Of a stretch of 64,000 bases of DNA, positions 11,201-23,000 are shown one piece after another. Made by a program: the position numbers and the translations under genes. The notes under the pieces were generated by a model that worked only from the letters and a program-made list of their open reading frames with translations, was not told where the DNA came from and did not search any database. This DNA comes from Neelides folsomi (taxonomy: Eukaryota > Arthropoda > Collembola > Neelipleona > Neelidae): assembly GCA_034687125.1 (NCBI GenBank), contig JAQGBZ010000063.1, positions 175,047-239,046 on the forward strand, given 5' to 3'. The first letter of the stretch is position 1. Each line of letters starts with the position of its first letter.

Positions 11201-14200
11201 TGGAATGCAAACAATATCCATAGCGTGAAAAAATAAAATATTTATATAATAAATGAAGCTAAACTTTTTCGGAAGTTTTGCTTCACTCATCATATGTACA
11301 ACAATTGTTTTTATCTCCAAATAAAAAAGTGGATCATGAAATGAATCTGCCGAAAAAGTCAGGCATCAAATAGAATTTTAAAAACTTGTAATTAACCTGA
11401 TAAGTTACCAATCTTAGGTAGTCTCAACGTCACAAATATTGGTGCTTTGGATTATATAACTACAATGTACTTCTACAAATTAAAGTAAAAATTTCAGGCG
11501 ATTTCGATAATTATTTATTATACTTCAATCTAACAGTGAACATGCTTCATTTTGGTATTACCAGGAACCTACGTATTTAGAAGTAACATAAGTATATGGT
11601 ATACTATGCAATTATATGAAAAATGTTTAATAAATCTTTGAAATGCTTCATAAATATGTAACATGACGTAAATATAATTCACATGCGTACTCAATTGTAT
11701 GACTATACGCAGAAAAATGTTTCTTAAAACTTGTAAAATATATTAAATATTATTTTATATAGCTATATTATATTACATGACCATTTTCACACGAAACTGC
11801 ATTCTCTAAACTCATTAACTTATGATCGCACATTACTTAGAATTTTATCTTTCGTAGGTGTACTCCCAAACGGCGAAACAATTGAGAAAATAGTTGGTTC
11901 GACTACCTTCCTTTCCTTCCCTTTATTTTCGCAATTCATTCGCCGCGGAGGGGTAGTGTTAATGGACCAACAATGTTTTGAACAAGAAGGAGAAACGGAA
12001 CTTATGACATAAAGAAAGATGATTAATTGAGGGTTTTCCAAAAATGTTTAACTCCCGAATCATTAACGGTTCATTATAAAAATAGTATTGCTCCCTTTTT
12101 GAATTATTAGTAATATATTCTATAAGTATTTCATACACCAGTACTGTACTTTTATACCATATTGTAAAGGTATTTGAGTACACAGGTAAGTATTCATTTA
12201 ATATTGATAAATTATTTGTACATATTCGAATGCTCTCATTGATAATTTACAAAATCAAAACTGACACGTGTTTATTGTTCAATAAAACTATAAGCTTTCT
12301 TTGCACTATTATCAGTCGTTGTTTCATTTTCAACATGAAGGTTTAAATCGAAAAGGACCGTATCTCAGAAAATTCATATCCCCTTCAATTTGTCATGCTA
12401 TTATGATTATCTTTAACATAGGAATAGTCGCCATGAAAAGTTGTTTTTATTTCATTAGTTACGCCTAAAAATAATTTTTCCGAGATACGGTCTTTTCGAT
12501 TTAAACATCCACATGTAACTATCAATATTTTACACAATCATAGATTAAATTAGAGGTTGCCAGTTGCCACTAAATTATAGAGAAACTACGGTTTTAAAAT
12601 GTGTTTAGTACTTTAAATATCTGTATGATACTTAAACATTACTTAAACATTTAAGCGAATTTTGCCTAGTGAATGATATGTATGCTTTTTGGAAATTGTA
12701 ATTTATATTTAATGACTTCATCTTCCAAAACATTTAACTTTTGTAGGATGTCAATTAAATGATAAATTATACTTATTTAGATGTTTTTGCTTACATCTTG
12801 TTTGATTTGCTTGTTTGTCTCATGTTGTAAAAAACATTGAACACTCGAAACATAATGAATATCAGATAAGTTTTGAGAAAGTAAACATACTTTATTTGGT
12901 ATTTATTTATCATTCACATAAAAATCATGTGATTATTAATATGGGTAAAGACCCCCGCATAAATACATCTACTTGTTATCTTATTACATAGATCCATTCA
13001 TTTACTTAATCATATAACGCAATATTATGATTCATAAGTTGAAGTACTTTTGTGGTACCTTCATTAACAAGCGAGTTAAAGTTTAAGTCTGGTTTCTACA
13101 TAATGTATATATTTGTTCAAAATTAAATGGCAATTTTACTCAATTAGGAAAAGCCTGGTGATTATAATTTTAACTCTGGGTATTTTTATGATTTGCATCA
13201 CAAGGATCGTTTGTATTCAAAAAGAGAAAACACTTTGATGGGAATTGAGTTGATGGGAATTCAGCATTATTTTTAATAATTAAAATAAAATTCTATGAGT
13301 CAGACTAAAAATCCATTTACTCTACTAAACGCAAACCGAATGGTCAAATGTAGTGAGAATGAATACCTAATTAAAAGTGCAAACACGTTTTACTTTTCAT
13401 TAATTACATCTAACATGTACGATTAATAACAATGACGAATTGTTAAGCATGAATCCTTGCACTTGATAATCTCGATCTAATATTGATCTTTTTTATGTAG
13501 TATTACCTACATAATACATAGTATATTTCTATACCTGCTGTGTAATATTGTCAATATTGTAAACTTGAAGTATTAAAAACTTATAGATCAAAGCTATTAA
13601 ACTGACTTGGAGTCAATTCTGCTTTTACTAGGAATTCTTTTTTGATATATTATTGAATCTCAAAGTGTAAAGTAATTACATACACTTCTTATGCAGAGGC
13701 GATTCGCACATAAAATTATTTACTTAAACTTGTAAAAATTAAATGAGTATTTGTGCTATCATCTTATTCTTATCAAATTATGTGAATCAAATTGTTGTTC
13801 TAACTTTTTAATTCTTTCTTTATAATCGAGTTGAGTTTAATTGTACTTTTATTTTTTATAAGTTACAATAAATGTTTATGTATACTCTCAAATGATGTAC
13901 CTTCAACATACAGATACATATATCTTGTGTCTTCCAATTGAATTTTTCATTACAACTCATCGTCATCAATATGCTACTATGTATATGTACTACAAGGAAT
14001 TGTACAAGGAATTGCGGAATTTCACGACATGAATAGTACAATTTAGAAACTTGGAAAATTTGTTTTCGTACCATTAGGGCAAAGTCACTTCAAAGGTTTT
14101 TCCAATGGGAATTTTCTCCACTGAATGTGTGAATGTTTTTATTTAGCGTACCGTATTGAATTGACTCTATGTAAACTTTGTATTTTGTAGGTGTGTGATC

Positions 14201-14500
14201 TTCTACCTGAACATTATGAGATAATGATTATGGTACATTACAAACTAATATGCATGAAAATATAATTTTCATATACGTTACATATTTTTTTGTTACAATT
14301 TACTCATAAAGTCTAATTAAATTATTCAAGCAATATGCTAGTGACAATGAACGAATGTATGAAGTATCAGTATAATAAATGTTACAAGCATTATGCTCAT
14401 ATATTATAAACCATATTAAATCAATGAAACAGTTCAATTTAAAAAGAATTTACACGCGGTGATGATTAAATTGAATCTCGAACTTTGATTTATCAACTGA
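8216..14500. other. long gene-poor A+T-rich region
   Basis: No supported gene. The only protein-like pieces are at 8784-8861 (ATG, 26 codons, then GTGAGT) and 8915-9118 (67 codons). They do not join in a common frame. 9359-9448 holds short interleaved inverted repeats and 12341-12506 an inverted-repeat element; both are described separately. The rest is dominated by A/T runs with frequent stops in all frames. Confidence 0.5.
12341..12506. repeat. inverted-repeat element, possible MITE or long hairpin
   Basis: The arm at 12341-12372 and the arm at 12476-12506 are reverse complements over about 31 bases with one bulged base and one substitution; both carry the core TTTAAATCGAAAAG. About 100 A+T-rich bases separate them and there is no open frame. 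The structure fits a small non-autonomous DNA element or a long RNA hairpin. No target-site duplication was securely identified. Confidence 0.6.
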
Positions 14501-16015
14501 TAACAACTGAATTGAAGTTGGTTCATTTGTGGGCTAAACAGAAAGGGAGTGAATAGAAGGATCAGCGTCAGTGTCGCAAATGGAGTGTGGTGGGAAATTT
14601 GGTCGTAGGGGATCCGAACTTGAGTTGGACAAAGGGAGAGAAGGACGGCGAAATTGTCTGGGGGATAATCAGTGAGGATTTCCCAGCCGTGGGCCGAGTC
14701 TCTTTTTGCGCTGTCTGTACCTTAGGTACATGTGGGGGATTCTCTCACTTCAACTTTAACTCCCAGCCTACGAGCATCTCTTTACCAATACATTACTCCT
14801 TTCGCAAACATGCGATTGTGATCACTTCCTGGATTCAAAGAGTGTCCATTGGACTTCCTTTTAATTCAAGACTTGTGCTGATTTTCAAGTTTCATTCATT
14901 AACAACTTTGCTATTATTGTATTGTGAAAAACAACTACAATAGTTCTCTCAACATTTTGGATCTCTCGTTTCAAAGGTAAAATACTTTTTTCATTATTCC
15001 TTATCATAATATTCATAAATATGGATTAGTACTAGGCAGTAAATATACAGTTGATAAGAGAAATTATTAAATTAATTGCATTTTAACTGTTCTCTACATA
15101 AACATACCTATTATAGGAAGTTTTACGGATTTTGTATAAGTTGTGTACAATGGATTTGGATACATGTTGTAGTGTTAGTGAAAAGTATTTCATACAAACT
15201 ATTTTTTCATGGTTTTATGAAGCCTTTGAACCATATGTTTTATGTCAGGCCTAAGTCTGTCAATTGTATTTATTTTTCCAAAGTAAGGGTTCGAGCTTTC
15301 AAAAGGAAGGTGGCCCTAATTGAGTTCAAAGTGCGATTAAACTCTGGGATTCCCAGAAACTTTCTGCTCCCAGGTGTGCCTATAACTGTTCACAGCATAC
15401 TGAGCACGCGTTTTATAACATTGCTATACTCCTTTCCTTTATAAAGTGGAACATTGTATTTGATTCATGTATGTTATCAATGTTAATTTAATACATCTTT
15501 AAGAGAGCCAACACCAATCTTATTCTACTTGTATTTGGGTTAAATAAAAAAGCCCAATAAATATGCACGATACTGGAAGAGTACTGATAGGTGACCGGCA
15601 TATACCAACTTATAATGTTAGAATTATTTTCATTCAGATAAGCTTTTAAAATCCAAGCCTTATTGTATTTATACTACATGTGGATATTTTTTATATCAAG
15701 TTTCATTGAAAATAAAGGAAGTGGTCACATGATACAAAGTAAAGGAATATTTTTATAATTTCGTGAGAGGAATTAACTATTTGATCCAATTAATTTAGTA
15801 TTTAAATTTTTTGATAAATTCTTGCGCACGATTTTCTATATTCACCTGTACTGTAAGAAAAGGGAATATTATACGTGTAGACTTGACGTTAACCCTGGAT
15901 GATATATTTGATATGGTTAATAATAATTGCTGGGCATTCCATGCGGCTGTGGCTAAAGACCCAGTGATGGAAATATAATGGCCAAACCGAAAGCATCTCT
16001 GCCAAGCAAAGTGGT

Positions 16016-16689
16016 GGGGAATCCCAATCATCATTCTATGCAACGGTAGTCACACACATTCTCCTTCCCATATATTGTCCTGAGGAAATGGAAGAAGGGA
16101 GGGAGAAATGAGCTCTGGACTAGTAGATGGAAAGATGAGCCTAATGGGACAGCTTGAGTCGAACCCGAGATTGGATTCCATATATCTCTTCCTTCATTTA
16201 CCATTTGAGGAGGTTGAGGGCCTTCGCGAGAAAGGAATTGGAAATTCCCATTCCAAGATGGGAATTTCACCTGCCAACTCCACGTTCATTCGTCCTTTTC
16301 CTCAAATTCCTCCCCTTCACACTTCTTTCCCAATTCTCTATCTCTTGTCAAAAACTAATCTTATCTTACCCCCGAGTTCAAGGAAAGAGAAAGATATGAA
16401 ACATCAATACAAACGTGTCCAAAGATTGGACCACGACCTACATAAAAAGAATATTATCATTTGTTATAATTATGACACTATTTATATGATTTATATGTGT
16501 CGGCCTTTCGGTTTTTCCAGAATGATTTCAAAATGATTAAAGAGCTTTACTAAGCTCCGAACCTCATTGAAGGACCTTTGTGTTTTTCCCATTTCTGGAT
16601 AATTTTATCATGGTGGACATTTGAGCTCAACGTGATTCTGGTCGAGAATGCTGATGTAAAAGAAGTGATGCCGGAAGCAGGAAATCCCC
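16016..16689. promoter_or_regulatory. three NF-kB/Dorsal-type sites upstream of cactus
   Basis: Perfect matches to GGGRNWYYCC on either strand: GGGGAATCCC at 16016-16025, GGAAATTCCC at 16240-16249 (reverse GGGAATTTCC) and GGAAATCCCC at 16680-16689 (reverse GGGGATTTCC). A one-mismatch site lies near 15348. Binding is inferred from the consensus only. Confidence 0.45.
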
Positions 16690-18805
16690 ACCTTCAGTCA
16701 GCATCATGTTTCTCTTCAATTCCTTTCCAATTTATCACAACTACGTAATTCCCTAATTCCAAGTAGATTCAGAGAATCTTTTGCTCCTTCGTCATTTAAG
16801 GCCTTTTCATTTATTCACCTAAAGAAGCATTCGAGGGAATTACAGTTGCGTCTATCAAATTTTTTATCAGGGACTTCTTCATACCTCATCAAATACTGTT
16901 GTAAGATCCGCGCTCCCAGTTTACTCTTTAGAGAATGATGCATGAAGTCAAAGTAAACTGACGTTACAGTAGAGAAAACAAGAAATTAATGATTTCCCTG
17001 AAAAAGACTTCACCTCAAACTTGAGGGTAAAGACATAATTTTTTCCTTATTTATTTTGTAGTCGGTATGCCCAATATACCATACCACACTCCTTAATACT
17101 AATGTATATATTACACTATTAGTACAGATACTTATGTATTTAAACTATAGACATAAACATTGTATTTAATTGGTTTAACATGATATGATACAATGAACAG
17201 AAATTATTGAGACTATTATAAATATTCATTAAAGTAAAACCATATTTAACAATGTTTTTTGTCGCTCCACTTCTTTCTAAACGATTAGTTTACAATAATT
17301 TTTCCGGAATTATTGTAAATGGATTTCGTGGAACTGTGATAAATTTAATTTCAAAAGCTTATACAGTTTTACCTTTAGGTGCATTTATGAAAATCCTTGG
17401 TCAGGGTCGTGGGAATCTTTTAATACGTACGTTCCTCCCGGCATTTGTTTTTACTAGAAAAGGATGAATCATCTCATTTATCTTCGTCTAACAAGGCTAT
17501 AAAATGTATTAAATGCCTTTCATGGGGAATTCTTAAATCTAAAGTATTATTTCATTAAATGATTGGCGGAAAATAGACCAATTCCATTATTTTTAATTCG
17601 CTTTAAATCCATCTTGGAGCCATTATATGCACTTAAAAACTTATACAATCATAACTCATACATAAGATATATATATATATAATAGATATTATGCCACCTT
17701 GATGAATATTTCTTATTAGATAATGAAATCAAATCATTTGATAAATAGTAAACACCTATTGTTTGATGAGATATCGAAACAAAAAACTTTTTAAAATGTG
17801 GATTTAATCTTTTACTTAACAAAAGAGTTAATCCATCAAACTTCAAAATCCTGAATTAAACAGGAACTGATCAACAAGCCAAATAAAATAATTCCATTTG
17901 AGTTATTCATTCATCTTTTCACTTTCCGATTCGCATTAAATGATGAGTGTTTTTAAGAGAGTCACAAGAGTCACGTTAGATTTTTCGCCAATGCGTCGGA
18001 AGAACTTGTAGCTCAAAATATTAACTCGATCTCTATAGATAGATTCTGTAAAATGTACCTAAAGCATTCCCTTCTTGATTTAACTTTGAGATAAACTAGT
18101 GGAAAGATGTTCAGACAAAAATAACACATCCTTACTAAATATAGCCATTAGAATTTTGAATGAAACTTTCTCAATCTCGTTTAATCATTTTTTATTCCAA
18201 AATTACAACTTGATCATACCAAATGTCGTTATTGCATTTCAAACATGCATTATTGGACTCATTTCTCCCAACATCTGCCAAGAGCTTTAAAAGCTGTAAA
18301 AATGTCAAAAAAGTCTAAAAATTGAAATGGGAATTTATCAACAACTACTATTTGAACGTTATTTTTGATCATTTTGCAAACTCTCCCATCATTTATCATC
18401 TACTAAAGAGAATACTTTATAAAATGAATAAATATACCAAAATGATATTCATTTATGTTGATGAGTCGATGATGATGATGTTCATAGACAATTCGTTCAT
18501 CCACGTTTTTAACAATGAATCAGAGGTTTGAGGGTTTTATTTGAGTTGGTTAAGGCTTTCGCTTCGATTTGCAAAATTGCAAAGAAGGAAATGAAACCTA
18601 GAGAGTGTATAGGAAGGAATAACATCAAAGAGTTTTATTCCAACAAGAGACGTTGTTGGATTAGGGGCAAGTCTTCTGACGAGAGGGTCGATGGGTGTTT
18701 TGTCTAGGATTTGAAAGAGGGAAGGGAGCAACATGGTCACCAGCATGTTCGATGTTTCCTCCCAACCTTCTCTTCTTATATGGGCAGGATGGTGTAGCTG
18801 ACTTT

Positions 18806-18815
18806 GGGGTTTCCC
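18806..18815 (+). promoter_or_regulatory. NF-kB/Dorsal-type site
   Basis: GGGGTTTCCC, a perfect match to GGGRNWYYCC, 1.2 kb upstream of the first coding exon of cactus. Confidence 0.4.
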
Positions 18816-20039
18816 CACGATACTTTTATTATTATCTAAATGCATGTTCAGCTTTGCAGCTTGGAATTTCGACGAGGGATACAATTCTCATTATAAGAGC
18901 ATATAGTTAGGGCTGGAGAAATTAATTCTAATCATCCACCAAACGTGGTCACATTTGGGAGTCTCTATAAGGGAGGCCTTTCAGATTTTTGCAAGGCGTG
19001 GAGCAGAGGAAGGTCACCCATCGAACAACTCCCATTATTACAATTCAGTTTGTTTCTTATCTCTCAAAAACTGATCTTAATTTCGACTCTACGAAAACTT
19101 TTTTTGTGAATTTGGGTTCCATTTGAGCAAACTCATTAAATAGACATTTAGTTGGGAGGATCGAGATACATTTTGAAATTGTCCTTTACATTTTTTACAA
19201 TATTATCCTTCGGAAAGACGGAAGCCACAATTACTTCAATATGGTAAAGATAGAAATTTTACTCTCTCTTTTTTATACAAGGAATAAATTGTCATTTATT
19301 TATTCCTCAATTATATAAAAATACATTGTATTGATGTCTACTCTATAATTATAGTAATTTATAATTGAGAATGTAGGAGGTTATAATTTGAGGCATATTT
19401 AAATTAACAAGTTCGAAATTAACAATATTTTTTACAATGTCTGCAGGGGATAGTTACAGAAGAGGAGATGCAAGTTTATTGCATAAACTAAAGTGTGTAA
19501 AAGAGGTCATTGAAAATCCCCCATCTTGAGGAGAGTTAGAAAGGAAAATACTAAATGAATGTAACAACACAAGACTTTTGGTAATTGATCCCAAAGTGCG
19601 TCAGTCGAACGAGCAATTGAATAAGACTATCCTTACTAATTTTTAAATGTAAACAATTTTTATTCTAAACCATTTGCAAAGAGATTAACGATTAGTGAAG
19701 ATTCCAATTTATCTTCCTCGCATGTGTAATTTGTAATTTTAAGGTTCAACTAACGTCATCACTTTCATTTACATAGCCTTATTGTATTAGGAAGGTGTTA
19801 AAGTTAAATAATGAAAGAGACTGACAATGAGGGTGAACTGGTAATAGATAAGATAAATGGGTATTAAATAAATTCATTTTTAATAATATTACCTATGTTA
19901 TAAATCCTTTTTATACAATGTACCAATGCAAGACTTTTTTTAAATTCAATCGATTCACTCTCGTGTATAAATTACCATTTTTGTGATAAAATTCTATTCA
20001 ACTTTATATTAAATTCTTGTTTCACTTTCAGGTTGAATA

Positions 20040-23000
20040 ATGCATATTAGAGGACTGAAGATGAGTACTGAAGAAGAACAGGGTCATTGTGGGGAAACGA
20101 TGTCAAAGGGGAAGTTGATCGACTCCAGTGAGCTTGGACGAGACTCTGGATTTCTCTCCGGAGCTTGTGGGACCGAGAGTGACCTCATCACTTCAACGTG
20201 CGACCTCGGTCTCGGAGCATCGTGCTCTTCATCCATTTCCACCTCAGCTGTATTTCACCGACTCGACTCGGGCGTCGATGTCTCAGAGCACTTAAGCCAA
20301 TTGAACCTCAGCTCCGACATCCTCAACAAGACAAGTCGGAAGGAGGAGTCAAGGAGACCTGTCGACCCCTCCGAATATCCTCCCTTGGAAACCCTTTTCG
20401 CCCAAGACGACGAGGGCGACACGCAGCTTCACATCGCCGTGATTGAAGGGCTCACTGAGGCCGTCTGCACCCTTATCAGCCTCGTCCCCCATCCCTCCGT
20501 CCTCGACATCCAAAACGACCTTTCTCAGACGGCACTCCATCTCGCTGTCATCACCAAGCAGCCGAGAATCGCCAGACGTCTTGTCGCTGCTGGAGCTCGA
20601 GTGGATCTTCGAGATCACTCCGGAAACACAGCATTGCATTTAGCCGCCGAGTCGGGCGACGTTGGTTCCGTTCAAGCTCTCACAATGGCCTTATCAGTGG
20701 CCGAAACTCAAGCTTGCCAGCTGAGATACCCGCCATTTGCCCAGAGCCCTCCCCAACTTGACCTCTTCAATTATGAAGGTGAGTGTTTGGCCTTTGAGGA
20801 ATTATTTAGCTATTAGTCTAACATAATTTTAATTTATGATATGACTCACCTACTCATAACATCGTGAGAAAAAAATGAGATAATGAAGAGGAAAAGCCAC
20901 AGTTACTATCCAAGAACAATGTATGAATATACCAATAGTATTCAGTACAGATAAATATATCACACATGGTAGCTCTTGAACTCCTATAATGTGTATAACC
21001 TACCACAACCCAGACTTCAATATAATGAACTATAGTTTAATATTACATAAATAATGCTATAAAATTAATTAACTTTATTTGCTTTACATGCATGGTCAGA
21101 CTTTTAGTTTAATGGCTCATCAATCCGCTACTTTCCTTTGGGATTTTCAAATAGCTTTGCTCCGACTATTAACTAATTAAGATTTATGATTTCCTTCCCT
21201 TTGTCTTTGATGGGGTTATTTTATTATTCATTTTTATTCAGATTAAGGATAATAAAAATATAAAGTTTTTTCAATGAACAAGAAAAAGTTTAATTGTATT
21301 TAGTAAGAAATCAAAAAAATGTTTTGGCTAAAAAGTAGGACGTTAATTCCGGTTACGTCATATTTAGTAATTATTCGATTATTTATTGTGTAAGAACAAA
21401 AACGAGTATAGAACTTGTTGATAGTTAATGGCTGTAAGTATCTGTACATTATATCTGACGAGAGAACGGATATTCATTTAATCTTTTAATCGAATTCATT
21501 CATTTGGTAAATGTCAGTTAGATTCTCATGGACATTTATATGCAGTCGGTTTCTCCTTTAATCACACAAGTAATTATCATTGACGACATTGCGACATAAT
21601 ATGGGAAATGAGAATCATAAAAAATAGGTAATCCCAATTCTTGCTCCATTCAAACAAAAATGTCAACTATAGAACTTTTATTACAACCCAATGTACGAAA
21701 TTGACACTACTTGATCATTAATTTCTGTATATTAATATTTCACGAGGGCATTGAGATATTCAATGAACTCTTAGATTGAGCAAATCATTCTCATATTAAT
21801 CTCTTTTTATGAGATGTATGTTCGAACTGATGGTTGTTGGGGAGAGTTGTGGGATGGAACGAGGTTGGGAAATGAGAGCCAAGGTTGGGCTTTGGATGAG
21901 TGACGAAGGAAGTTGGGAGGCTCGCAAAATCTCACGCGTTCCACCGTTCCGGGATTCCCCGCCATTCCAATGTCTATTTTCACTTCTCAACCATATTCCA
22001 CAGGGGCAAACAAACGGGGAGAGCCAAAATAATTCGCGAAGGAGATTCACTCCATTTAAGGACACGAGCGGAAGTTATTTTTGCATTTACGCTCGCCTAA
22101 TTTTACCCGTATCTAAATTTAAATTTCCCCATCCGTCGTTCTTGACGCGATTCCTCCTCTGCTTTGGAATGCATTTTGTGCCATTCGGGAATCCCCACAT
22201 TTATTCCGAACTCCACAGTTTCAATGGGACTCTTTCCAAAATTTCGCAGAAGAATGTGAAAACTATTTCCTTTCAACTATGCGGGCATCATTTTTATTTC
22301 CCTTTTATAGTTTGGACGTTTTTATGTATTCATCAGTTTAACTCCAAGAATTCCCCTTTAATAAACGAAGACTTTTTATGACATGGGTATGATTCACTCA
22401 CTCACCTGCACGCGGAATATTAAATCCCGTAATGGTTTTTGTACCCTTTTCAACTAGCAAATCTTAAAACATGAAGGATTGGTGCGATGAGATGGTCATT
22501 TATTATTTACGTAATTAAACGCATTAGAGATGGTGAGTAATGAAAAAAAGCCAGATCGCCACGTTGGAAGTTTTAAATGTGTTTTCCAGTTCCATTGGAA
22601 GTGGACTTTGTATTATCACAATTGTTTGCTTTAAAGGGGAATTCCATAATTTTCCCATTTCCACTTGTTGGAATTACCTAGATTGAAAATTCAGTCGTTA
22701 AATTTTATTGAGTTTAATGCATTTAAGGGCATTATGAGTTATTGTCAACTTCCTATGAAATCTCTCATGTGCTATTAGGAATGGGATTTCCATTTAATAT
22801 CTTTTTTCATTCAGTTATGCTCATATCCTTGTATGTTATATTTATTCACAAGTTCATTACTGCTTGGACATTTGGCATTCGAGTTAATATGACGCTATGA
22901 TTCTATATTAAATATTAAAATCCTCATTCCCATATTAGAATACACATTCAACTAAAGTTATACTGATACATACTATAACATAGTTGTGTTAAAATCAATC

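Larger units (their letters stand above)
14501..20031. other. upstream region of cactus
   Basis: This 5.5-kb stretch precedes the first coding exon of cactus, which begins after an acceptor at 20031, so at least one non-coding 5' exon must lie upstream. A candidate is about 14500-14974, less A+T-rich than its surroundings and ending in a usable donor (AAAG|GTAAAA), but this is unproven. Further less A+T-rich islands at about 16000-16700 and 18600-19000 hold perfect NF-kB-type sites. Open frames here (for example 14587-14943, and minus 18537-18884) have no domain and no splice partner, so I do not call them genes. Confidence 0.35.

Noticed and set aside
14587-14943. 118-codon open frame upstream of cactus
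   Set aside because: No domain, no in-frame splice to cactus (an in-frame stop precedes its ATG), and the composition fits a non-coding 5' exon or promoter island.
21809-22381. 190-codon open frame in cactus intron 1
   Set aside because: Lies inside a less A+T-rich island with open frames on the other strand as well; no domain and no splice partners.
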